Below, in pieces: positions 11,701 to 20,472 of a stretch of DNA of 64,000 bases. The notes under the pieces are model-generated. The model did not search any database. It saw only the letters and a list, made by a program, of their open reading frames with translations, and had not been told where the DNA came from. Both the position numbers and the translations under genes were made by a program. The stretch's first letter is position 1. Every line of letters begins with the position of its first letter. The DNA is from Oikopleura dioica (taxonomy: Eukaryota; Chordata; Appendicularia; Copelata; Oikopleuridae). The stretch is taken from contig OU015568.1 of the NCBI GenBank assembly GCA_907165135.1, positions 628,501 to 692,500 of the forward strand, read 5' to 3'.

Positions 11701-14700
11701 AGTCAGAATCATGGTGAATTTTTACATGAATAATATTATTTTTTTAATTGAATAAACCAAAGTCGGATTAATTATGGCATAATTTTTCTTAGTATTTTCG
11801 TTAAAAAAGTAAGGATTATTATATGTTGATCTTTTTTTGCATTAAAAATTGATTGTTATTGAATTTTTACAAGGTCGCTCGTTTTCGGAATTTTAAGATC
11901 CCTTGCGCGAAGGGATATCCCACGCGCGAAGGGATCGGCGCGATCCCTTTGTTTATGTGAGCGCTCCCTTCTCGTTGCCTCTCGCTGCGAGGCGATCCCT
12001 TACACCGTGGGATCGAAACGGCGCTGTGGCGCGCGATCCCTTCAAAATCCCCCGCGATTTGACACCCTGGATCTATTCATATTATCCACGAATGTTGCTC
12101 GAATCTTCGATCTACCCGGGTCGTTCTCATCAATTTCAAGAGATCTTTTATTTGTTTGATAATTTCTGTGCATGGAATAACGAGAGTGCTAGGGTTTCGC
12201 AAAAAGCGAATTGGCACTGCGAATTTAGACCCCTGTTCAAACATTTTCCTGAGAAAAGTTATTTTTCTGATGAAATAACGCACTTGGTTACATAATTGAC
12301 TCGATCAGATGGTCGTATTTCCGCATGGTAATGAGAAAAGTGCCAGTCTAATGTTTGTGGCTTCACAGATTTCAAACAAATCGTGCACGCCATGGGGAAC
12401 TTCCAAGCCTTTCTTGTCATACTTCTAAACTGATTTTTTTCGTTTTTTTCCAAACGTAAGAATAATAATTCTAGAGAATTTTCAAAAATAACATATTCTT
12501 GGTTCTGAATGCTTAACGGCTCAAAGACTCTCAAAAAATGAAGCCTCAAAATCGTTTTTGATACGTAGATTTTTGATTGGCTGATAGACAGTTTCGAGCG
12601 TTTTGATTGGCTGATAGACATTTCGAGAGTTTTGATTGGCTAATAGACATTTTCGAGCGTTTCGATTGGCTAAGGGGCATTTTCAAGCGTTTTGATTGGC
12701 TGATTGACATTTTCGAGCGTTTTGATTGGCTGATAGACATTTTCGAGCGTTTTGATTGGCTAATAGACATTTTTGAGCGTTTTGATTGGCTAATAGACAT
12801 TTTCGAGCGTTTTGATTGGCTAAGGGGCATTTTCGAGCGTTTTGATTGGCTGATAGACATTTTCGAGCGTTTTGATTGGTTAAGAGCCATTTTAGATCGG
12901 TTTGATTGGCTAAGGGCCATTTAAGGGCGTTTTAATCGACTTAAAGCCTGATTTATCCGATTTTGGTCAATTTTTGCGCGACTAAGGTTAATTTTTTCTT
13001 GAAAATGGTTAATATTTGCATGACCTCGGTCAATTAATGCTTAGAATGGGTTAATTATTGCATGATCAAGGTTAATTTTCTCATGAATTCGGTTTATATT
13101 TACATGACCTCGGTCAATTTATACTTAAAAAAGGGATATTTTAGCATGATCAAGGTTAATTTTTTCATGAATTTGGTTAATTTTTGCATGCAAAAGGTTT
13201 ATAAATGCATGATTTCGACGGGAAATTTTCAGCAAAAAACATTTATTCAAATAGATTCTGTACATTTGGATAAGAAGACACTTGTAGAATGAGTTCAACA
13301 GTACTGGTGTTCAAGCAGTTTCGTTTTGAAGACATGATATCGTTCGCTTTCGAGAAGAGACGTTCGATGCTGCCGCTTGAGCCAGGAGTTGAGCGTATGA
13401 GTTGTGCGATTCTGGCGAATGTCGGGTAAGTTCCAGCGTGATGCGTGAAATACATCAAGCTCCGTTCGGCCGTACTGGCGGAGGTCTTGAACATGGGATC
13501 GAGCTGGTTCAACCATTGCTTGTATCTTTTGACGCTTTCTTTGCGCTCCATCTTGCTCTCCTTCTTGAACCATGCAGAGAACTCATCAGTTGATGATTTT
13601 TCGCATTCATCCTCGTCGCTCGAATATTGCTCCATTTCTTCCTCGAAAGTCGACTTTGCTTGAGAAGATGGAGGTGTCGGCGGAGCGCGCTCCTGTGAGT
13701 TTGGAGGAGTCAACGTCTTTGGCTGTGATGAAGGAGCTGCTGATGGTGTCTTCTGTTGCTGGTTTTCAACAGGAACCTAAAATAAAGTTAATTATTAATG
13801 CTGTTTTATGTAAAAATTGATCGCGTCTGAGTAAAAATGGACCTTTCCTATGAAAAATTCATCCGATTTCGGGTAAAAATTTACCGCTTAATGCAAAAAT
13901 TAATCGAAACTTGGTAGAAATTAACCTTTTTTGGGAAAAAATTAACCAGCTCCGGGTAAAAATTAACCTTTACTTACAAGAATGAAGATTTCCTCAATTG
14001 GTTTGGTTTGCTCAGCTAGGTCAAAGAAGGTCTTGCGCATTGTCTCCTTCCAGACAGGAACTGCAGTATCGAAGCAATTGATGAGGGTGTCGTATGTAGA
14101 CTTGGTGATGAACGAATCCTTCTCAAAGGCGTCGTCAAGTCGGTTACGGATCAAGGTGAATTCGAAGTGACGGCTAAAGAAGTCAAGGGAGAGCCCGATC
14201 AAAGCAGCTGGATTTGCTCTCGATTTGATGTAGGATCCTCTCGATGGCTTCCGTCCAGTGATGTTAGCACCGAAAATGTAGTCTGCTACGGTCAGAATCA
14301 GCTCCTGGTGGATTTCCTTGAAGTCAGCCGGATCAATTTGAAGCAAGAATTTCAGCAAGTCGAACAGTTTTGTTAGAGTGTCACCAACCGAGAAGTGATC
14401 CGAATCGGTGGACGCCAGAGCAGGCTCGAAGACTTGGGAGACTGAGTGGAGGTAATGAACGAGCTTCCAGTCGATTTCGTGTAAGATCGACTTTGAGTCA
14501 GTCAGGTACTTCTGGTGGCGACGAAGAAGAGGTTCGTTTGCCATGAGCTGCTTGTAGGTCGTGATGAAAGATCTGAAAGATAAAGTTAATAATTACATAT
14601 TTTCGATTAGTTTAAACATGACCTCGGTTAATTTTATCGTGAAACGGTAAATTTTTACATGAAAAGGGTCAATTTTTACATTGAAAGGGTTAATTTTTAC

Positions 14701-17055
14701 ATAAAGGGGTTAATTTTTACATTAAAACGGTCAATATTTACATGAAAAGGGTCAAATTTTTCACGAAAAGGGTCAATTTTTACATGGAATGGGTCAATTT
14801 TTACATGGAAAAGGTCAATTGTTACAAGCAATGATGAAGAACAAACCTGAATCTGATGTAATAGATCCTGTCGATCGTAACGAATTTGTCGTAATTCGGG
14901 TAGAATTGCCTGATGTGCTTGAGCTCGTCTTCAGTTGGAGTGTAGCTTTTCACCAGATCATTGAAGGATTTCTCGGAGCAGTCGTCTCGTTCAGCTCGAT
15001 GATTGCATGCTGAGACCGCTTTCTCGATCTCGACACAGCTATCGCCGACGATTGCATCGCTCTGGACAAGGGTAATATATCTAAAGTGAAGACGTTATTT
15101 GATGAAATAAGAATGATGTATTTACCTTTTTAACTGATTCGAAATCGTGTGGCTTGCACAGACAACGGCGAAGTAGTCGGAGAAGGCCTGAGCCATTGGC
15201 GCATCTCCAACAACTGGAAGTCGTTTTGCGTGAAAAAACTCGAGGATATTCCAATCCGAGAGGACGTTTTCTAGTTGTCGACGTACATTCGCATCAGTTG
15301 CTTTGAAGATGACCCCGTAATGAAGAAGAAAAATCGTGTCTTTCGCAGGTTCGAATCGTAAAAGCCGATGAAGACCCCAAGGTATTTGCTACTTCTTTCT
15401 TTCGTTAGCCGAGGGCAGTCGAATCCATCAAGGACCAAGCAACATCTGTTTTCCTGGATGAGACCAGGCAGCTTGGACTTGACGATACCATTCGAAACGG
15501 TACTTTTGCGCCTTGAAAATTTATATATCCAAATATAATGGTTAATTTTTACCTGAGAATCTTCACAATTTTGTGACTGCTTATTCCATTCGCTATTGCC
15601 TGATGAGCCCTTGCGCAAAATTTCTTCATTGTTTCGGTTTCAAAAGCACAAATTGAAAGACCATCGTTCGCAACAACTTCTGCGGCGATTTCCTCAAGCT
15701 CTTCGGCGTCGGTTGTAATTGAACGATGGTGTTCTTGGATGTGCCGTTTCACGTAGTAGTCAGTCGCATGGCTCGCTTTCGCCAAATTGCCTCGAATGCC
15801 AAAGAAAACCTATAAAAGAGTTAATTTTACTTGACTGGTCGTTTTTTAACATTAAAACGGCTAATTTTTTCTCACGACCGATCAATTTTTACATGAAAGG
15901 GTCAATTTTTACATGAAAAAGGTCAAATTTTACATGAAAAAGGTCAAATTTTACATAAAAAGGGTCAATTTTTCCATGAAATGCGTCAAATTTTACATGA
16001 AAAAGGTCAATTTTTACATGGAAAAGGGTCAATTTTTACATGAAAAAGGTTAATTTTAACTCAAATCTGGTCAATTTTTTCTTACCTTATGTTTGTATTC
16101 AGCATTAGTGCAGAAGGGGCTCCGGCAAATGAGATATGGCGTCGGCGTCTGGTCTGACTTCGTGATTTTCTCTAGTTTGAAATCTGCTGTGTAATTGTGA
16201 TGGATCTCTGAAGTGCAAACGAGCTTCTCATCTTCTTCTAGAATCTCTACAATTTTCTTGAACTCATCTTTGGTTTTTTTCTTTTTCTCAAATGGAGTAG
16301 ATGGCGGAGAAAGCAAAGGACCTTCATCAAATGGCCGTTTTTGACTCATATTTACGAAAAAATTTCATTTTTGACGGACTTTATATTGACAGTACATCTG
16401 GAAAGATGGCGTCCTTCTGCAGATGGACTGATTTCCGATCATTAGTAAAGTATCTGAGTAATACCCCGCTGCGAGAATCAGATATGAAGGGTTTATTTCC
16501 AAGCAGCTGAAGATAAAATCACAGAAAAGACGTGAAAAGACTCGAGGTACCAAACAGCTGTGATGAAGTCAGAATCATGGTGAATTTTTACATGAATAAT
16601 ATTATTTTTTTAATTGAATAACCCAAAGTCGGATTAATTATGGCATAATTTTTCTTAGTATTTTCGTTAAAAAAGTAAGGATTATTATATGTTGATCTTT
16701 TTTTGCATTAAAAATTGATTGTTATTGAATTTTTACAAGGTCGCTCGTTTTCGGAATTTTAAGATCCCTTGCGCGAAGGGATATCCCACGCGCGAAGGGA
16801 TCGGCGCGATCCCTTTGTTTATGTGAGCGCTCCCTTCTCGTTGCCTCTCGCTGCGAGGCGATCCCTTACACCGTGGGATCGAAACGGCGCTGTGGCGCGC
16901 GATCCCTTCAAAATCCCCCGCGATTTGACACCCTGATCATTACCACTTTTTCGCTTGAGTCGGTGAGAAGTTCTTCTTCCGGTTCACTGATCCCAAGCGC
17001 CTGCTACTTCCGATACGATTTATTGCTATTGTATCAATCTGCCTTTCTTTTCTGA
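5765..17055 (+). CDS. Small host gene interrupted by a hAT transposon in a coding exon
   Basis: Exon 1 (5765-5844) has an ATG and ends in GA|GTAAGT. Exon 2 starts at 5961 after TTTTCAG and runs to 6059, where the hAT begins. Removing the element and one 8-bp target copy rejoins 6059 to 16944, and the frame stays open to a TGA at 17053, giving about 96 residues. The N-terminal half is polar and basic (KTREKEV), followed by a serine-rich stretch; a GTGAGA after 16944 could be a donor to further exons. No domain recognised. With the element in place the exon is broken. A chance ORF cannot be excluded, but two splice signals, the in-frame exon joint and the clean frame across the insertion support it. 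Confidence 0.4.
6402..6971 (-). CDS. Small Cys/His zinc-binding protein carried by the hAT
   Basis: Exon 1 (6971-6811) and exon 2 (6540-6402) join in frame through a GTAAGC donor and a TTTAG acceptor to give 99 residues. The N-terminal half is basic (KKHVFTTRKR). The C-terminal half has a dense Cys/His set: CPIGRDDC, then CEKCPPMCLACH and HFRCPFC, consistent with two zinc sites, RING- or knuckle-like. It is single copy inside the transposon, so it is a candidate accessory protein rather than a transposase exon. The intron consists largely of a nested MITE. No homolog was recognised. Confidence 0.5.
6595..6805. mobile_element. Nested hAT-type MITE inside the accessory-gene intron
   Basis: The termini CTAGGGTCGGAC and GTCCGACCCTAG are inverted and flanked by TTTACCAC and CTTACCAC, a 7 of 8 match to an 8-bp target duplication. 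On the minus strand the duplicated target supplies GTGGTAA, and the exon 1 donor GTG|GTAAGC spans the edge of the insertion. Confidence 0.65.
7326..7559 (-). CDS. C2H2 zinc-finger ORF in hAT copy A
   Basis: A short ORF begins with basic residues and has one C2H2-like finger: CTIC, an 11-residue spacer, then HFSHYH. It lies downstream of the transposase on the same strand. Its C-terminus differs from copy B because a T-run is one base longer here. It may be an independent small protein, an alternative 3' exon of the transposase transcript, or chance; the finger spacing favours a real peptide. Confidence 0.35.
   Translation of the reverse strand: MTRKAWKFPMACTICLKSVKPQTLDWHFSHYHAEIRPSDRVNYVTKCVISSEKITFLRKMFEQGSKFAVPIRFFAKP
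7696..8060. repeat. 30-bp minisatellite in hAT copy A
   Basis: About twelve units of a 30-bp repeat containing TTTTGATTGGCTAATAGACA. Because the unit length is a multiple of three, both strands stay open for 100 or more codons, giving artificial ORFs of 10-residue repeats. It probably belongs to the noncoding 3' region of the element. Confidence 0.85.
8375..11483 (-). CDS. hAT transposase, copy A (frameshifted)
   Basis: Six exons: 11483-11218, 10941-10685, 10643-10258, 10212-9979, 9704-9110 and 8908-8375, about 756 residues when intact. Domains: a BED-type zinc finger split by intron 1 (CRSPFC then HIQEHH, about residues 70-115); an RNase H-like core with LVLDGFD (about 204), GDAP and the hAT CxxH motif CASH (about 290); and a C-terminal dimerisation domain with GSIERLFSKA near the end. 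Two frame breaks occur: the T-run in exon 1 (two extra T's relative to copy B) and a shift in exon 3 near 10492 shared with copy B. All introns are GT-AG. As written it cannot make a full protein. Confidence 0.85.
12259..12420 (-). CDS. C2H2 zinc-finger ORF in hAT copy B
   Basis: Copy of the 7326-7559 ORF with the same CTIC...HFSHYH finger. Here a shorter T-run makes it stop after 53 residues. Whether the longer or shorter version is correct depends on that homopolymer. Confidence 0.35.
   Translation of the reverse strand: MTRKAWKFPMACTICLKSVKPQTLDWHFSHYHAEIRPSDRVNYVTKCVISSEK
12567..12928. repeat. 30-bp minisatellite in hAT copy B
   Basis: Same array as 7696-8060, unit for unit. Near-identity of a tandem array between the copies shows that the segmental duplication is very recent or is an assembly product. 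Confidence 0.85.
13243..16349 (-). CDS. hAT transposase, copy B
   Basis: Exons 16349-16086, 15809-15553, 15511-15126, 15080-14847, 14572-13978 and 13776-13243, all joining in frame with GT-AG signals. The 5' end is intact: it starts MSQKRPFDEG, followed by a lysine run. Domains are as in copy A: BED finger, RNase H-like core with CxxH, and C-terminal hAT dimerisation domain (about residues 680-750). Exon 3 still contains a one-base shift at the four-base run 15360-15363, after which the conserved reading continues in another frame; adding one base restores a continuous hAT core. A homopolymer error would make this copy potentially active; a true deletion would make it dead. Confidence 0.88.
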
Positions 17056-18369
17056 TGAATTATCTTTTTGTGAAACAAAGATCTTTCTCCGTCACCGGGG
17101 TTGAACGGAGATGGAGATAAGGGAGGATTTGTTGCTTCATTTTTGTTGTTTTGGAAAAAATCAAGAGATATTTTCATCAATAGGATTTAATAAGAATCTT
17201 GATCTTAATGACCTGTTAAGCTTTAACTGTAAAATTTGCTGTTAATTTTCTGAAATAAAAATCGCAATCAAGTGTTCTTTCTCGAAAGCTGGGCTCAGAA
17301 AACTTTTTATTTTCCGCAAAGTAATGAAGCGGCTTCGCGGTCTTTTTTCGTGAGAGCCGCTGCGCGGCTTTTAATCAAGCTCTTTCAGAACCAGAGTCAG
17401 GTTTTCTACAGAAACAGGAAGAGTATAAATTTCATGATCTTTCAACCCTCGCCTCACCCGCTGACTCTTTCAATACAACTTGGCAGAGTATGAAAAAGGG
17501 TTGAATATTAATCGAGCGACGGGGAGTCGTAGACAAAAATTGAGCCCGCCTCACAGCTGCCCATCGATTCTTTTCCGAGCTCCCGGCGTTTGATCAAGCA
17601 CAAAATTTCGACTTCGCGCGAAAAAGCCCTTACGCGCACATACAGTGGTTACCCATCTTAAGAGGCCCTAACTTAAGAGGACTTTTGCGTCAATTTGGCT
17701 TATTTTGTCATCCTAAAAAGTTCCAACTTAAGAGGACTTTAAGCATTTTTTTTTACAGTAAAGAAACTCGAAATCTTTGACTGCTTTTCTGGCTATTTTG
17801 AAGACGATGGCTTTGCAATGTCGGCTTCATCTGAACCTAGAATTTGATGGCGAAAAGGGTGCTTTGCCGCGGTTATTGGAAGGTGGGAGGGGTTAATTGT
17901 GCTCTTGACGCTCGGATATTACGAAACTTGTCGGCGATTGGTAAAAAAGATTTTTGAGAATTATTCTGTTTTATGAGCACTTTTTACTGTAATTCATAAT
18001 TATACATTTATTTGCATTAATATATTCTTTACATTATTTGTACAATATCGCCGTCGTTGGTACAAAGTCAAAGAGTATCACCAAACAGCAAATTGATAAA
18101 ATAGCGGAGGTTAAAACTCAAAATAAAATTATGGTTATTCGAAAAGAAAATCGAAAAGCCACGCCTTGTAGCAACAATTTGTGCGGTAACGCCATTTTCC
18201 TTGGAGCAATCATTTCGGCGTAGATTTTGGACCGATGCCAGATTTCTCGGTGCTTTGGCATAGAATTCGGAGCGAAATACTGATTTTTACTTATCAATTA
18301 TTAAAGATAAAAATTATATTTCTTCATGAATAAATTTAATCTCTTGTTGTTTGACATCGATGAAATTGG
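17056..18369. other. Intergenic with AGCCGC-family fragment and CTTAAGAGGACTTT repeats
   Basis: 17290-17430 is a fragment of the AGCCGC/CCTGAGTCAGG repeat family. CTTAAGAGGACTTT-like words occur three times at about 17657-17740. Short ORFs, such as one at 18038-18223, show no recognisable features. Confidence 0.45.
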
Positions 18370-18837
18370 TATGGTTTTGTTTATTTCAGTAAAGCTTTCG
18401 GATGCTGAGATCCATCTTCAGTACTAGAATAAAGTGTAAAGAATACGAAAAGAAGTAAAAATTAACCTTTGAGGGCTAGACTTTGCGAGAGAGTAGCCCA
18501 CTGAAGTTCAAATGAAAGATTTCAAGGGAAATGAATTTGGTCTAGAGAATTTTTGAAAAAGTAAATGTTGAACTAGAGATTTTTTGAAATGATTAATATA
18601 ATCGGGCTTCGGATCATTTTCAAAAAATCTCTAGTTCAACATTTACTTTTTCAAAAATTCTCTAGACCAAATTCATTTCCCTTGAAATCTTTCATTTGAA
18701 CTTCAGTGCGCTACTCTCTCTCAAAGTCTAGCCCTCAAAGGTAAATTTTTACTTCTTTTCGTATTCTTTACACTTTATTCTAGTACTGAAGATGGATCTC
18801 AGCATCCGAAAGCTTTACTGAAATAAACAAAACCATA
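18370..18837. mobile_element. Near-perfect 220-bp-arm hairpin element
   Basis: The left arm (18370-18601) and right arm (about 18615-18837) are almost exact reverse complements separated by about 15 bases (ATATAATCGGGCTTCGG). Tips are TATGGTTTTG and CAAAACCATA. The transcript would fold into one long hairpin. AATAAATTTAAT occurs on both flanks. Either a very young MITE or a dsRNA-forming locus. Confidence 0.75.
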
Positions 18838-19156
18838 CGAATAAATTTAATTGTCATTTTTCAATGAAAAAGTCATATCGAGGGAGATTTTTTAAAAAAA
18901 CTAAATTCTGGATAGGCCAACCTTTCTATCTCTCATTTCAATCTGCTATCCATCTGCTTGTAAAAGTACCGGCATTACAGGCCCTTTTTCGACCTGGTCC
19001 CTCGGCCGACATCCTCACCCGGCGAGTCACGTTGAGCCAACACGCATTTGCGGCTAGAATCGAGTTCTCAGAATATTCTTGTCTCTAGAATTAGATTCTT
19101 TATTTGTTATCACAGCAAACATAATGATCAGTTTTTAAAAATCACAAAAGGAACCC

Positions 19157-20318
19157 ATGTCAAGAAGAAAAGTCTCACGAATCGTCGTCAAACCTTGCTC
19201 AAGCCCGGATTTTGCCTTTGAAAAATTACAAATTGCCCCGAAAGAAAGGTTTTTGAGCTTTTAAGGACCCCCCCATCAAGAATCGTGAAATACGGGCTGT
19301 TTAGTGAAAGTTTTTCTCAGAAACAATCTTAGGTAGACCCTTAATTTCAATTTTACAAGTTTAGGCCCTAAGCTACGACCGTTTACCTAAAGAGAGTTTT
19401 TGGTCAATAAATTTAAGGAGGGAAGCCCCTTTAAAAATTTATAAGGCGAAAATTTAGCAAATTTTCAGATTTTAATTTTCTGTTTTTCCTGCCTAAATTG
19501 CCCTCAATAATGTTTTTCAAACAATTTTTATGAAGGAAATGCATTTTAAGATAGGTATACCCTTAATTTAAATTAAAAAAGAGCAAATCTAAGATTTTCA
19601 TTAAAAATATAATGCAAATTTTCGATTTTTAAACCCAATTTTTGCAAATATTTTCTATAGCAGCAAAAAAATTTTCAAAAAAAAAGTTTTTCCTCGTTCT
19701 CTAAACAACCCAAAAAAGTCAACAAATAATGAAAATTTGGACATTATCCATCTTGATGGGGGGGTCCTTAAAACTTAAAATTCAAACGCATTTTAGCACG
19801 AGCAAACTGTCAAATGAGCTTCCGAGCTGTCCAAATTGTCAAAAATACAGAGCGGAAATCAAGAAGTTACGATCGCTGAAAAAGGTTAACGAAAGCTTTT
19901 TTACTCCGCCGGTTTTGGTCGCCAATGTCGGTATGTTTTCGTCAAAAATTAAGCAAAATCGTCTATTGATCGTCTAATAACCGAGAATTTTCTAGCAACA
20001 ATGACTCCACCAATGGTCAAACTCCCCGTTCTCAAAGCAAAATCAACGAAGAAAACTACTGGAACCCGAAGATCTAATTTTTGGCCATTCATGAAAGGGA
20101 CTAAAACCAAAACAAGACGACGGAGAACTGTTTCCACCCCCGATATTGGCATCATTGACGAATCAAATCTAAGGTTTTTCCACAAAAAAGGTATTTATTA
20201 ATCCCTTTCTTTTAGCAAATCATCGTCAGTTCTCGATCTTCTTCCCCAAGTGCCGCAGCAGAAAATGAAAATAAACTTGGCGAGATCGAAAATTCCTGTA
20301 CTCAAGAATAAAAAATGA
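19157..20318 (+). CDS. Four-exon basic protein of unknown function
   Basis: Exons 19157-19248, 19797-19930, 19996-20173 and 20216-20318 join in frame (168 residues). It starts MSRRKVSRIVV, has a CPNC pair at about residue 42, a Lys/Arg-rich middle (TKTKTRRRRT) and a basic C-terminus; there is no signal peptide or membrane segment, suggesting a nuclear or cytosolic protein. Introns 2 and 3 are 65 and 42 nt. Intron 1 is 548 nt, but 511 of these are a TTAA-flanked MITE (19261-19771), leaving about 37 nt of ordinary intron. The donors AG|GTTTTT are unusual and occur twice. No family recognised. Confidence 0.6.
19261..19771. mobile_element. TTAA-flanked MITE forming most of an intron
   Basis: The termini TTAAGGACCCCCCCATCAAG and CTTGATGGGGGGGTCCTTAA are perfect inverted repeats, with TTAA as target. 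It is AT-rich inside with no ORF. It lies 12 nt after the donor and 25 nt before the acceptor of intron 1 of the gene at 19157-20318. Confidence 0.85.
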
Positions 20319-20472
20319 ATTTCTACTCAAATCGCTTCCTAGGGTTTGTTTGAGAACGATAGACTTATCATGAGCGGCTTGAGTTCTTTGGGAGGGCCTG
20401 TAAACATGCAAATATTGGAGGAATATAAGGGTTAATCGTTGCTATGTCGCAAGTTCTGCTTAGTTCGGAGAC

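Larger units (their letters stand above)
7207..12068 (-). repeat. hAT internal tandem copy A
   Basis: The first unit of the 4.87-kb direct tandem repeat starts GATCTATTCATATT and ends with the element's right tip ...GACACCCTG at 12068. The second unit begins at the next base. Copy A has a transposase first exon with nine T's at about 11406-11414 where copy B has seven, which shifts the frame. Confidence 0.9.
6060..16935 (-). mobile_element. Large hAT transposon with duplicated transposase gene
   Basis: Both ends begin CAGGGTGTCAAATCGCGGGG and are flanked by the 8-bp duplication ATCATTAC (6052-6059 and 16936-16943). Eight-bp duplication, CAGGG tips and a hAT-type transposase define the superfamily. 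Imperfect end similarity extends to about 44 bp, and both ends carry subterminal AAGGGATCGC words, likely transposase sites. The coding strand is minus throughout. The left 1.15 kb (6060-7206) is single copy. The next 4862 bp (7207-12068), including the right terminus, are repeated at 12069-16935. The two copies differ almost only in homopolymer lengths, apart from one A/C difference near 11754/16622. Confidence 0.88.
12069..16935 (-). repeat. hAT internal tandem copy B
   Basis: Second unit of the tandem repeat, ending at the element's true right terminus, which is followed by the target duplication. It is almost identical to 7207-12068. It lacks the left-end segment with the Cys/His accessory gene. 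Confidence 0.9.

Noticed and set aside
17657-17740. CTTAAGAGGACTTT triplicate as a promoter element
   Set aside because: No adjacent gene start; more likely a small repeat or element end.
19949-20185. Minus ORF of 78 codons
   Set aside because: It is the antisense of exon 3 of the spliced plus-strand gene and has no independent support.
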